Below are positions 47,076 through 56,002 of a stretch of 64,000 nucleotides of DNA, one piece after another. Location of the stretch: positions 62,001 through 126,000 of the forward strand of contig JAFZSP010000032.1 of assembly GCA_017619335.1 (NCBI GenBank). Reading direction: 5' to 3'. Under the pieces are notes generated by a model that saw only the letters and a program-made list of their open reading frames with translations, made no database searches and was not told the DNA's origin. The translations under genes and the position numbers were made by a program. This DNA comes from Bacteroidaceae bacterium. Lineage in GTDB: Bacteria > Bacteroidota > Bacteroidia > Bacteroidales > Bacteroidaceae. Positions within the stretch are counted from its first letter, which is position 1. Every line of letters starts with the position of its first letter.

Positions 47076-47515
47076 GTTTCCAGATGCATTGACTCCACCT
47101 CAAATGTCTTTTGGTCTATAATTGCATAGGGCTTAAAGAGTCCAGTATTTCTGATCTTCCTTACACAGAGATACACTTTCACATTTTGTTCATGGCTGAA
47201 ATAGGCAAAGAATGCTGTTTCAGGATGTTTACCAGCAACGACAGGACGCCAGCCCTCATAATGACCGTGTTCCATCAACCAAGGAATATCTTTGGCCAAC
47301 ATGTTTTTTACTACGTTGAAATGGTTGTCTTGGGTATTCTTTCCCACAATCGTCTTCAAGTCAGACTTGGTTATTTCCACATCCATTGTAATCCCATTGG
47401 TCAGCGTAAAACGAATGGGATTATCTTTTAACTGTTCAGCTATTAAAAGGACTTCGTCACGAAGCCTTCGACTTTCTGCATATAATTCGTCATTAGATGA
47501 TAAATCTATGTTCAT
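47060..47515 (-). CDS. Small cytosolic protein of unknown function, possibly nuclease-like
   Basis: 151 residues, no signal peptide or membrane segment. An N-terminal helix (about 1-30) is followed by an alpha/beta domain: strands around IRFTLTNGITMDVEIT, then DLKTIVGKNTQDNHFNVVKNMLAKDI, HGHYEGWRPV and GKHPETAFFAYFSHEQNVKVYLCVRKI. The layout (helical part, then H-x-E-G-W-R and a four-stranded sheet) reminds me of barnase/EndoU/RelE-like phage nuclease families, but I cannot confirm it. It has a consensus minus-strand promoter and stands alone. Confidence 0.7.
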   Translation of the reverse strand: MNIDLSSNDELYAESRRLRDEVLLIAEQLKDNPIRFTLTNGITMDVEITKSDLKTIVGKNTQDNHFNVVKNMLAKDIPWLMEHGHYEGWRPVVAGKHPETAFFAYFSHEQNVKVYLCVRKIRNTGLFKPYAIIDQKTFEVESMHLETKKPD

Positions 47516-47554
47516 TTATGTTCTAATAGAAGTAATAATTGCGTTATTGCGGTG

Positions 47555-47586
47555 CAAAAATACGGCGTTTTTCGCTTTAAAGCAAA
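47555..47586 (-). promoter_or_regulatory. Promoter of the 151-residue protein gene
   Basis: On the minus strand TTTG (47586-47583), 20 nt, TATTTTTG (47562-47555): exact consensus. It is 40 nt before the start codon. It is divergent to the promoter at 47603, with only 16 bp between the two -33 boxes. Confidence 0.8.
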
Positions 47587-47602
47587 AAATCTTCTTTGAA
47601 AA

Positions 47603-47634
47603 TTTGGGCAGTTAAGTTTTTGTCCTTACTTTTG
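47603..47634 (+). promoter_or_regulatory. Promoter of the FRG leader
   Basis: TTTG at 47603-47606, 20 nt, TACTTTTG at 47627-47634: exact consensus. Predicted transcription start near 47641, about 327 nt upstream of the FRG start codon. Confidence 0.8.
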
Positions 47635-47640
47635 CAGCGA

Positions 47641-47967
47641 ATTCCTCATTGACGAGGTCTTCCAGCTGGGCAGCGGCCTGGTCATCTTACTGAAAAAAAC
47701 GAAGCGTTATGCTCTTCTCTTGCAAGCTGAAAACCTAGGAAATTTTCATTGATTGCAAAGAATCCTCGGAGGTCACCAAAATGGTGTTGCTCAGAGAGAG
47801 ATGAAGACAGACATGACAGCTTCACGCGTTAGCGTGGAACTGCTCTTATCATCTTATCTTTCTCGGGCTTTCCTAGGGCCTTCAGCTTGAAGATGTGGAC
47901 ATACAGTTCCACGCTTCATGTCTTATAAATTGTCAACTGTGGAGCTGGGAAGACATGTAATAATAGT
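47641..47967 (+). promoter_or_regulatory. Long structured leader RNA upstream of the FRG gene
   Basis: No convincing coding sequence. Several long-range helices can be read by eye. P1: 47657-47667 with 47943-47954 (11 bp, one bulge), its 3' arm covering GGGAAGA about 15 nt before the start codon. P2: 47723-47731 with 47881-47889 and 47734-47742 with 47869-47877 (9 + 9 bp, nested). P3: 47832-47842 with 47904-47914 (11 bp perfect) plus 47809-47816 with 47916-47923 (8 bp). P3 crosses P2, so they form a pseudoknot or exclude each other. A short frame (F-L-I-D-E-V-F-Q-L-G-S-G) near the 5' end lacks a start and may be a gene remnant. Confidence 0.65.
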
Positions 47968-48666
47968 ATGTGCATTACCAATTTATTAAATTCAAAAAAA
48001 TCAATTATTGAGATTAAATCTATAGAGGATTACATAAAAGAAGTAAACAAATTAGGAAAGGGAACAAAACTCTTCAGAGGGCAATCCGATAAAGCTTATC
48101 CTTTGTTACCCCAAATTGGTCGTAATAGTGATTATCATGCTGAAAAAGAAAAGCAATTATTCTTAGATTTTAAAAGACATTATTATCTGTATTCAGATAA
48201 TCGTCCTAAATCAGATATGGATCTGTTATTTCTAGCTCAACATTATTCCCTTCCTACCAGACTGCTGGATTGGACGTATAATCCACTAATTGCCTTGTAT
48301 TTTGCATGTCAAGGAAAACCAGATAAAGTCGGAAGTGTTTTTGTATATAACATAGGAATGGAGAAAGGGGAAAAAGTCATTGAAGGACATGATTTAGATA
48401 ATAATGTATTCAGTGAGGAGTCATCAATCCGTGAACCAGTATTTCTAATTCCTGATTATACAGAACGACGTTTTCTTAATCAAAAAGGGATGTTTTTGTG
48501 GTTTAAAAATCCTACAAAACCATTCGAAGATTATAATTGTCGAATTGAAGTGAAGAATAAATCCAAAATCAAAGAAGAACTTTCTTTATTTGGAATCACG
48601 GACTCTTTCGTATATACGGACTTAGATCATCTCTGTTTAGAATTAAAAACAAAATATTCACAATAA
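47968..48666 (+). CDS. FRG-domain protein
   Basis: 232 residues with the FRG domain signature: KLFRGQSDKAYPLLPQIGR near residue 35, LAQHYSLPTRLLDWTYNPLIALYFAC at about 89-114. The family is named for the F-R-G motif and has no established activity; it recurs near mobile and defence genes. The coding sequence is clearly AT-richer than the core genes, which suggests recent transfer. It is expressed from a consensus promoter through an unusually long folded leader. The protease gene starts 43 nt after its stop. Confidence 0.85.
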   Translation: MCITNLLNSKKSIIEIKSIEDYIKEVNKLGKGTKLFRGQSDKAYPLLPQIGRNSDYHAEKEKQLFLDFKRHYYLYSDNRPKSDMDLLFLAQHYSLPTRLLDWTYNPLIALYFACQGKPDKVGSVFVYNIGMEKGEKVIEGHDLDNNVFSEESSIREPVFLIPDYTERRFLNQKGMFLWFKNPTKPFEDYNCRIEVKNKSKIKEELSLFGITDSFVYTDLDHLCLELKTKYSQ

Positions 48667-48709
48667 TTGCTTTGCTTATTATAATAATATCTACTTAATA
48701 CTCAAAAAA

Positions 48710-51700
48710 ATGAAGAAACGTTTTTCTATTGTGGCTATTTCACTGTTAGCAGTGACTATCCAAGTATCCGCCCAAGTCTCAAATGACAATGAGGATGAAG
48801 TTTATAAAGTGGACCAGCGTTTCCAGAGGGACTTTGTTCCTGGACAGGTGCTGGTGAAAATGAAGGATGGCTCACCTGCAAAGGTGCGAAAGAATGCCAA
48901 AGGTAAATTCCAAGGTTCCAGCCTCTCACAATTGGACGCAGTGCTCACCAAGTTTGGTGTGGAAGAGATGGAGCAGCTGCTGCCTAATGCCAAAGTTGGC
49001 AAGACTCCCCGTCGTGCTAAGGCTTATAATGGTGCCACCATCGTAGAACGTGACTTGTCACAGCTCTATCGAGTTGTTTTGCCCGAGGAGAAGCTTGACC
49101 AGACTCTCCAATTGGTTGAACAGTTAGAAACCCTTGACGTGGTGGAGTATGCAGAACCAAACTATAAAGCATACCTGACGGATGCCAACATCGCAGGTAG
49201 CTTTTTAGGAAATCCTTTTGTCACCCAGCAGTGGTATCTCGACGACTATGGTGTGAAACAACTTTGGAATAAGCCTATTGTTAATTCGAAACGTCCCGTT
49301 ATAGCCATCTTGGACACAGGTGTAGATATGACTCATCCCGATTTGGCTCCCAACCTTTGGACAAATACAGCGGAGGCTGACGGCGAAGAAGGTTACGACA
49401 ACGACGGAAATGGCTTCACAAGCGATGTTCATGGTTGGGACTTTATTAATAATACGCCTAATGTGCGTGATTACAATATGCATGGAACCCATGTAGCTGG
49501 TATTGCTGCTGCAGCTAATAATGGGATAGGCATTGTTGGAGCCAACCCCCAAGCTTTGATTATGCCAGTCTCTGTAATGCAGAGTGATGGTACAGGTGAC
49601 GTCGCTACAATCATTCAAGGCATCAACTATGCGGTACAAAACGGTGCAGACATACTAAACCTCTCATTAGGAACTTATACAAATTCAAATGCATTCCGTC
49701 AAGCACTTGAAAGAGCTTATCAAACAACTGTGATTGTTGCAGCTGCTGGTAATGACGCACTTGCCATAGAAAGTGAGTGTAATCTTCTATTCTATGCACC
49801 TTTATTCCCTGCTGCCTATTCATTTGTCCTTGGCGTTCAGGCAACAACCAACACAGGTGGCTTGGCCAGCTTTAGCAACTATGATTGTAATGGTCCCAAT
49901 TATTCAGCTTCCACTTCAATACAAGAACCTGATGGTTTCAACTATGAGTTGAAAGCTCCTGGCACAAATATGTTGAGCACCGTTCCTGGCGGTAAATACA
50001 AAGTTCTCAATGGTACTTCAATGGCCGCTCCTCTCGTGGCAGGCGCTATTTCAGCTTTGAAGATGGTGAAACAGTATGATACTCAAGAAATCCTATGGGG
50101 CGACTTGTTGCATACAGATAATATTGCGCAAGCCTATAATCTCATCAATCGTCCTGCCGAGTTAGACTTAATAAAGATTATGTATAGAGAGCGCAAGGAA
50201 CTAACTGATGAGACGGAAGCAGACTACTCTAATGACGGTGAAATAGATGCAGGAGAGACCATTTCGCTTTATCCTGTTATCCGCACGACTTTTGGTGGAG
50301 CAAGCAATATTAAACTGAAATTGGAAATGGGTGATTTGGAAGATCCCAATACTGTACAGATATTGACAACAGACAAGGTAGATTTTGGCATGCATCTTGA
50401 TGCATACGGCAAGGGTGTTAGTTTGAATCCCTTACAATTAAAGATTGCCGATAACGTGGCAAATGGCCGACATATAAAAATGAAGGTCGTCGTGACATGT
50501 GACGAAACGAATATTATTTATGAAGGCCTTTTTACAATGATTGTTACTAACACAATCAAATTGTCAGGAGCTATAACAGAAGATATGGTATTGTCATGTA
50601 ATCATAAGTATTATGTCCAGTCTAATCTTGCGATTATGGCGGGGGTAACCTTGACTATAGAGCCGGGTACTGTTATCAAGTTCGCAAAAGGTGTTGGGTT
50701 TTCATCTAATGGCAAGATAATTGCAGAAGGAACACCAGAAAAGTCCATAATATTTAGTTCAAATGGTGATAATTGGGGACCAGTTTACACATCGGATGTT
50801 TTTAAATATTGTAGATTTGAATACTACGCACAAGATATCACGCCTTATGTTTGGTTCGACAATTGTACATTTATTAACTGTAATTTCCCTTTTACGTATC
50901 CCAATGGAGCCGATGCTGGTGGAGTTAGTAGAGCTCCTTCCATTAACATGGAAAAATGTAATGTGTCTGATTGTGTTTCCCGGTCTTCTTTTGGATATTT
51001 GTATTATTCCTACCCAAATCTTAATGATTGTAATTTCATTAATAATATAATCGCTACTAATATGGCGAATGGTATAGACGGAACTATAGCTGAAAGACAA
51101 TTAGGAGAACATAGTAATATTATCAATACATTAGAACAACGTAGTGGGTGTGTTTTCTCTGTATATAGTACATCACCAAAAACGTATTTATTTGCATCAA
51201 CTCCATATTTTGGAACATCTAAAGAGGAATTATTTAGACCTTATATCGTTGAACTTGGAAATGGCGGATCATATGCATGGGTTGATTTAACAAATTTGCA
51301 AAAAACACCTTATACATCTAATCATGGCATCGTCTGGAAAGTTGTTGTTAACGGAAAAGACGCACAGGATGAATATGAGGACTTGGCTCCACTCGGTGTT
51401 GGCAAGCACAAGTTTGAAGTGTATTTCAACCGTGCAATGAACAAGGCTGTGGCTCCGAAAATATCATTTGGCGTTCGTGATCCTTGGACACAGAATGCAG
51501 TAGCGGAGGATGGTAGTTGGAATGAGGCGGGTACCATCTATACTGCATACGTGACGATTACAGGAAAAACCAAGAGCGATGGTATCAATCGCATTTATGT
51601 CTATGGCGCAGAGGATGATGAATACTTTGAGATTCCTTACGAGAAGACGCGCTTCAATATCATTGTTCAAGCTGCTGGTTCAATGGCTACAGGTTTTGCA

Positions 51701-52639
51701 GCTGAAGCTGGATTGGGTCGAGTGACCCTAAGTTGGGACAACAGCCAGAACAATTTCGAGGATGCTATGGGCTTCAATATCTACCGTTATACCATCAATG
51801 ATGATGGGACGACCAACAATGCCATCTGCATCAACCAAGACATCGTAGATATAGAGACCACAGAATACACCGATTATGATGTCGTTCCAGGCACCACCTA
51901 TTATTATATGTATAAGGTGTTGTCCACCGATTTGCAGGAATACGATGTTTCGAATGTTGTAGCTGTGACTCCGCAAACTTCAACGCTGGGTGATGCCAAC
52001 GGTAGTGGTGATGTGGATGTGGCAGATGTGATAACAACTGTCAATTATGCTTCTGGCCAGCAGCCCAAGCCGTTTATCTTTGAGGCTGCAGATATGAATG
52101 CAGACCAGAGTATTGACATTCTGGATGTCATAGGAATCATCAAGGTGATATTGAATCCAGATGCAGGAGTGAAAGCAGCTGTTGAGGCCACTGCTACCTA
52201 CACGATTGAGGACGGCACCTTGTATGTGGAGACTCCTGTGGCACTGGCCGGCGTGCAAGTTCAACTGGCCGTAAGGGATAAAGAAATCCGCGTGGCAGAT
52301 GACCTGAATGGATTCGAGCAAACCTCGGTCTGGCTCAGCGATAACGACTTCTTGTTCCTTGCTTACAATCTGAATGGTAAAACCCTCATGCCAGGGAAAC
52401 ATGCTCTCCTGCATCTTGGCAATGCAAAAATCGGTGATATCCGACTCAGCGATGCCGATGGACATAATGTGAAAGCTATCGGTGATGAAGCCACTCGCGT
52501 TAATCGCATGGCAACGGATGTGATGAACGTGAAGGGTATCTATGATATGCAAGGACGCAAACTCACAGGTGACAGCGAACAGCAAGTCCAACTGCCCAAG
52601 GGAGTCTATATTGTGAATGGTAAGAAAGTAGTGAAGTAA
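48710..52639 (+). CDS. Secreted subtilisin-family (S8) protease with dockerin and type IX tail
   Basis: 1309 residues. Sec signal (1-21), propeptide about 40-155 (VPGQVLVKMKDG), then an S8 domain with complete catalytic residues D202 (AILDTGVD), H258 (MHGTHVAG), oxyanion N348 (AAAGN) and S437 (NGTSMAAP). An AT-rich stretch encodes a beta-helix-like part at about 615-800. An Fn3-like domain lies at about 995-1090. A type I dockerin-like pair follows at about 1093-1155: GDANGSGDVDVADVI and AADMNADQSIDILDVI, both with the calcium-loop D-x-N-x-D/S pattern. A beta-sandwich and the tail YDMQGRKLTGD ... LPKGVYIVNGKKVVK end the protein. Predicted to be exported and attached by its dockerin to cohesins encoded next door. 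Confidence 0.88.
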   Translation: MKKRFSIVAISLLAVTIQVSAQVSNDNEDEVYKVDQRFQRDFVPGQVLVKMKDGSPAKVRKNAKGKFQGSSLSQLDAVLTKFGVEEMEQLLPNAKVGKTPRRAKAYNGATIVERDLSQLYRVVLPEEKLDQTLQLVEQLETLDVVEYAEPNYKAYLTDANIAGSFLGNPFVTQQWYLDDYGVKQLWNKPIVNSKRPVIAILDTGVDMTHPDLAPNLWTNTAEADGEEGYDNDGNGFTSDVHGWDFINNTPNVRDYNMHGTHVAGIAAAANNGIGIVGANPQALIMPVSVMQSDGTGDVATIIQGINYAVQNGADILNLSLGTYTNSNAFRQALERAYQTTVIVAAAGNDALAIESECNLLFYAPLFPAAYSFVLGVQATTNTGGLASFSNYDCNGPNYSASTSIQEPDGFNYELKAPGTNMLSTVPGGKYKVLNGTSMAAPLVAGAISALKMVKQYDTQEILWGDLLHTDNIAQAYNLINRPAELDLIKIMYRERKELTDETEADYSNDGEIDAGETISLYPVIRTTFGGASNIKLKLEMGDLEDPNTVQILTTDKVDFGMHLDAYGKGVSLNPLQLKIADNVANGRHIKMKVVVTCDETNIIYEGLFTMIVTNTIKLSGAITEDMVLSCNHKYYVQSNLAIMAGVTLTIEPGTVIKFAKGVGFSSNGKIIAEGTPEKSIIFSSNGDNWGPVYTSDVFKYCRFEYYAQDITPYVWFDNCTFINCNFPFTYPNGADAGGVSRAPSINMEKCNVSDCVSRSSFGYLYYSYPNLNDCNFINNIIATNMANGIDGTIAERQLGEHSNIINTLEQRSGCVFSVYSTSPKTYLFASTPYFGTSKEELFRPYIVELGNGGSYAWVDLTNLQKTPYTSNHGIVWKVVVNGKDAQDEYEDLAPLGVGKHKFEVYFNRAMNKAVAPKISFGVRDPWTQNAVAEDGSWNEAGTIYTAYVTITGKTKSDGINRIYVYGAEDDEYFEIPYEKTRFNIIVQAAGSMATGFAAEAGLGRVTLSWDNSQNNFEDAMGFNIYRYTINDDGTTNNAICINQDIVDIETTEYTDYDVVPGTTYYYMYKVLSTDLQEYDVSNVVAVTPQTSTLGDANGSGDVDVADVITTVNYASGQQPKPFIFEAADMNADQSIDILDVIGIIKVILNPDAGVKAAVEATATYTIEDGTLYVETPVALAGVQVQLAVRDKEIRVADDLNGFEQTSVWLSDNDFLFLAYNLNGKTLMPGKHALLHLGNAKIGDIRLSDADGHNVKAIGDEATRVNRMATDVMNVKGIYDMQGRKLTGDSEQQVQLPKGVYIVNGKKVVK

Positions 52640-52643
52640 AACT

Positions 52644-54728
52644 ATGAAAACTAAACATATATCATTGTTTACAGTCCTGCTCCTTTGCTTCGGCATCGGA
52701 GCACGGGCTGGCAATGTCGTCACAATAGGCACTGCCAGTGGAGCGCCAGAAGAGGAGGTGACGGTGAACGTCAGCCTTACCAACTCGGACGCGGTTGCTT
52801 CACTGCAAGTGCTGATTCCATTGGACGAACAGTTGAGCTATGTCGAAGGTTCTGTGGAACTGACATCACGATGTGGAAGTCATAGCGCGACGGCAGGAGT
52901 GAAGGATGGTGCGCTGAGCCTGATGATATACTCCATGAGTCTGACTGCCTTCACTGGTAACGAGGGAGACGTGGCCTCTTTTCGCTTGAAGTTGGGCAAT
53001 CAACCTAAGACCATTACGCTTGCACCTTCTAAAGTCATCTTGACTGATACCAGCGGAAATAGCATTGAGGGTGCGACGGTAACCAATGGCAGTGTGAGTA
53101 TCCGTTGTGCCAAAGCACAGTACAGCACGATGACGGTTGACTTCGGGCGGGTGCCTATCCGAAGCACTTATCATCAGAATGTTCAGGTGACGAATATCGG
53201 TAATGAGCCTCTGACGGTCACAGGTCTGCAGTTCAACACCTATCCGACGCGCTTTTCTTCAGATACGAGTTTCCCGTTGACCATTACAGCAGGGAGCAGT
53301 GCAAATATTGATGTCAAGTATGAGCCAGATGTGCGAGGAACAGTGAGTGAAACTGTGAAGGTGGTGTGCAACAGTATATCCAAGCTGAATAACATCAACC
53401 TGAAAGCCCAGCCTTTCGCCGTAAATGAACTGCATGTTCAACCGGCTGCAGGCATTTCAGATGAGACCGTTACAGTGAGTCTGACGATGAACAATATGGA
53501 CGCCATCAGCGGCTTCCAGTTCGAGTTCACTCTTCCGTCACAATTGGAATACGTGGCGAATAGCTTCATATTGTCTCAGCGCAAACAGAACCATTCGGTT
53601 GTGGAATCAGAAAGTAATGGCGTGCTGAGGATTCTTTGTTATTCTCCTGATGATACGCCGTTCACAGGTGAAAACGGAGAACTGGCAACCATGCAATTGA
53701 AGCTGATAGGACGTAATAGCACACAACTGAAGACTTCAAAATGTCTCCTTACGGCAACGATAGATAATCAAGTGACGGATGTTTGCTCTGCAGACTATGG
53801 AGCCACCATCACCATTCGGAGTCCCAGACTCAGTGCCAATAGCAGTCTGGCAATGGGGGCCACGCCTGTTACGGAAGATGCCGTGAAGGTCCTCACCGTA
53901 TGGAACAGCGGCAATGCGCCTCTGACTATCAGCCGTGTGCTCTTTGACAAAGAAGGATTCAGGATTCAGGAAAGTCTTCCAATAACTATCGCAGCGTCAA
54001 ACAATAAGCCATTGACAGTGGTTTATCCGAGTACATCGGAAGGTGACTATTCCACAACTATGCAAATATACTCTAATGACCCAGAACAACGTTTGCTCAA
54101 TGTGAATGTAACTGGCAACCGATTTGCTCCCAATTATCTTTCACTAACGGCAGAAGATGTATATACCGACAAGGATCTGCTCGTAGATGTGAGTATGAGT
54201 AACTACGATGCAATCAATGGTTTGCAGTTTGATGTTGAATATCCATCAGCCTATTACGAACCGACGGATGAATTGACACCCTCTGCACGTGCGGCAGGGC
54301 TGAGTGTTTCGCAACGAAGTGTGAGTAATAATGTTGTTCGCTACTTCTTTTACTCACTGAGCGATAATGCCATCGCCGCAGGAGAAGGACACATTCTCAA
54401 GTTCAAGCTCAAACGTATTGCCGAAGCACCCGAGGGGAATTATTCACTACGGGTAACCAACATAATGTTGGGAACGGCAAATATGGAGAACAAATATGCT
54501 GGCACAGATTTGACCTGTCCTTTCAAAGTCAAAAGCTATATGCTTGGTGATGTGAATAAGGACGGTGAAGTGAACCTGACAGATGCCTCATGGATTGTCC
54601 GACATTATGTGGGACGAACACCTGAAGGCTTTGACGTGAGTAAAGCAGATGTGAACAACGATGGTAACGTGAACCTGAGCGATGCACAGAAAGTAGTACG
54701 CATCTTCGTAGGAAAAGACAATCAATAA
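52644..54728 (+). CDS. Scaffoldin-like protein: three cohesin-like modules and a C-terminal dockerin
   Basis: 694 residues starting 4 nt after the protease stop. Sec signal 1-23. Cohesin-like beta-sandwiches lie at about 25-155, 260-392 and 495-631, recognisable from the shared N-x-D-A-x-x-x-x-Q-F/V segment (NSDAVASLQVLIPL, NMDAISGFQFEFTL, NYDAINGLQFDVEY) and F-T-G-N/E-x-G-E/D-x-A. Between them are two ASH/choice-of-anchor-like Ig domains (160-257, 400-494). The end is a classical dockerin: GDVNKDGEVNLTDASWIV and ADVNNDGNVNLSDAQKVV, both with complete D-x-N-x-D-G-x-x-N-x-x-D loops. There is no type IX tail. The architecture is that of an adaptor scaffoldin. Confidence 0.82.
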   Translation: MKTKHISLFTVLLLCFGIGARAGNVVTIGTASGAPEEEVTVNVSLTNSDAVASLQVLIPLDEQLSYVEGSVELTSRCGSHSATAGVKDGALSLMIYSMSLTAFTGNEGDVASFRLKLGNQPKTITLAPSKVILTDTSGNSIEGATVTNGSVSIRCAKAQYSTMTVDFGRVPIRSTYHQNVQVTNIGNEPLTVTGLQFNTYPTRFSSDTSFPLTITAGSSANIDVKYEPDVRGTVSETVKVVCNSISKLNNINLKAQPFAVNELHVQPAAGISDETVTVSLTMNNMDAISGFQFEFTLPSQLEYVANSFILSQRKQNHSVVESESNGVLRILCYSPDDTPFTGENGELATMQLKLIGRNSTQLKTSKCLLTATIDNQVTDVCSADYGATITIRSPRLSANSSLAMGATPVTEDAVKVLTVWNSGNAPLTISRVLFDKEGFRIQESLPITIAASNNKPLTVVYPSTSEGDYSTTMQIYSNDPEQRLLNVNVTGNRFAPNYLSLTAEDVYTDKDLLVDVSMSNYDAINGLQFDVEYPSAYYEPTDELTPSARAAGLSVSQRSVSNNVVRYFFYSLSDNAIAAGEGHILKFKLKRIAEAPEGNYSLRVTNIMLGTANMENKYAGTDLTCPFKVKSYMLGDVNKDGEVNLTDASWIVRHYVGRTPEGFDVSKADVNNDGNVNLSDAQKVVRIFVGKDNQ
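53957..53970 (+). repeat. Two heptamers inside the scaffoldin-like gene
   Basis: ATTCAGG twice, in frame, encoding part of F-R-I-Q-E in the second Ig domain. Short, so chance is possible. Confidence 0.45.
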
Positions 54729-54752
54729 CAACAATATCAAGAATCAAAAGAA

Positions 54753-55952
54753 ATGAAAAAAATCATGATGAGTCTGACTGCCTTCCTCGCCTTTTGTGGA
54801 GGAGCAGCAGCACAGCAAGTGGCAGTAGCTCCAGTTGAAGCACTGCCTGGCGAAACCGTAGCACTGTCCATTCAACTTGACACTGATGGCGGCAGCTACA
54901 CAGGTTTGGAGTTTGACATTCAGTTTCCGTGCGAGGGATTCACGACGACAGGAACTGCCACAGTTACGGCCGCATGGGATGGTGCATTCACCATTGGCGA
55001 TGTAGGTGGTGTGGGAATCAGTAACCTGGCACGTTGCGGGGTGTTGTCCTACAGCGACACCGCCATCCCTGGCGATGGGTTACAGAATCTTGGAAACGTA
55101 GAGTTTACTGTGGGAGCAGGTTTGGCAACAGGCGACTATACCATCACCTTGACCAATATGACTTTGGTAGGGACAGGCAGAACTTCAGTGTCGGATGCAT
55201 CATTCACACTCAGTGTGGTGGACGTGCATACAATAGTACTTGATGAGACGTCTCCCTCTGTCCCCACTGCAAGCAATGGAACAGTGAACGTGCTCGTGAA
55301 ACGCGCCGTCAATGCAGAGAGCTGGAGCACGATCGTTTTGCCTTTTGACATGACAGCGGCTCAGGTGACGTCAGCATTTGGAACAGGCGTGCAGTTGGCT
55401 GACTTTACTGGCGTTGAAAACATTTATGACAATGAAGATAATGTTGTCGGTATCACTGTCAACTTCTCCAGCGGTGTAACCGCCATAGAAGCAAATCATC
55501 CTTACGTAATTAAGGTGTCTTCTGATATTACGGAGTTTACTGTCGAAGGCGTGACGGTTGAACCGGATGAAGATGAGGCTTACATAGAGTTCGATAATGG
55601 AAAGACTGGTGGCAGAAGAGTGGTCTATAGCGGATTCTATGGCACCTATCATGCAGGAACTGTTTTGGACAAATTCAGTGTTTTCCTCAACAATAACAAG
55701 TTCTATTATTCAGACGGAACTGTGACGATGAAGGGCTACCGCGCTTACTTTGAATTCCTGGATGTTCTAACGGCATTTGAAAACGACTATCCTGTCAAAA
55801 TGTTCATAGATGGCGTAACGACAGATATGAAGATGATAGATAACGAACAAGGGTCTGCAGATTATATCTTCGACTTGAGTGGACGCAGAGTTTTAAAGCC
55901 TGAGAAGCAACGTCTGTATATCATCAATGGCAAAAAAGCCGTCGTCAAATGA
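54753..55952 (+). CDS. Secreted protein with one cohesin-like module and a type IX tail
   Basis: 399 residues. Sec signal 1-20. A cohesin-like domain spans about 22-152 (ALPGETVALSIQLDTDGGSYTGLEFDIQFP resembles the modules in the preceding gene). It is followed by a beta domain common in Prevotella secreted proteins (WSTIVLPFDMTAAQVTSAFG, ANHPYVIKV) and the tail FDLSGRRVLKPEKQRLYIINGKKAVVK. With one cohesin and a surface-targeting tail it could anchor the dockerin of the three-cohesin protein to the cell. That binding is inference. The gap from the previous stop is 24 nt. Confidence 0.78.
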   Translation: MKKIMMSLTAFLAFCGGAAAQQVAVAPVEALPGETVALSIQLDTDGGSYTGLEFDIQFPCEGFTTTGTATVTAAWDGAFTIGDVGGVGISNLARCGVLSYSDTAIPGDGLQNLGNVEFTVGAGLATGDYTITLTNMTLVGTGRTSVSDASFTLSVVDVHTIVLDETSPSVPTASNGTVNVLVKRAVNAESWSTIVLPFDMTAAQVTSAFGTGVQLADFTGVENIYDNEDNVVGITVNFSSGVTAIEANHPYVIKVSSDITEFTVEGVTVEPDEDEAYIEFDNGKTGGRRVVYSGFYGTYHAGTVLDKFSVFLNNNKFYYSDGTVTMKGYRAYFEFLDVLTAFENDYPVKMFIDGVTTDMKMIDNEQGSADYIFDLSGRRVLKPEKQRLYIINGKKAVVK

Positions 55953-56002
55953 TGAAGAAGAGTTTTTGAACCGTCATGAATCATGTAAATTATCAGGACA
56001 TT

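Noticed and set aside
47641..47760. Short frame F-L-I-D-E-V-F-Q-L-G-S-G-L-V-I-L in the FRG leader
   Set aside because: It has no start codon or ribosome-binding context; at most a fragment of a former gene.
47641..48666. Type III toxin-antitoxin system of the ToxIN kind
   Set aside because: No tandem repeats in the RNA, no terminator between RNA and gene, and the FRG protein is not a ToxN homologue.
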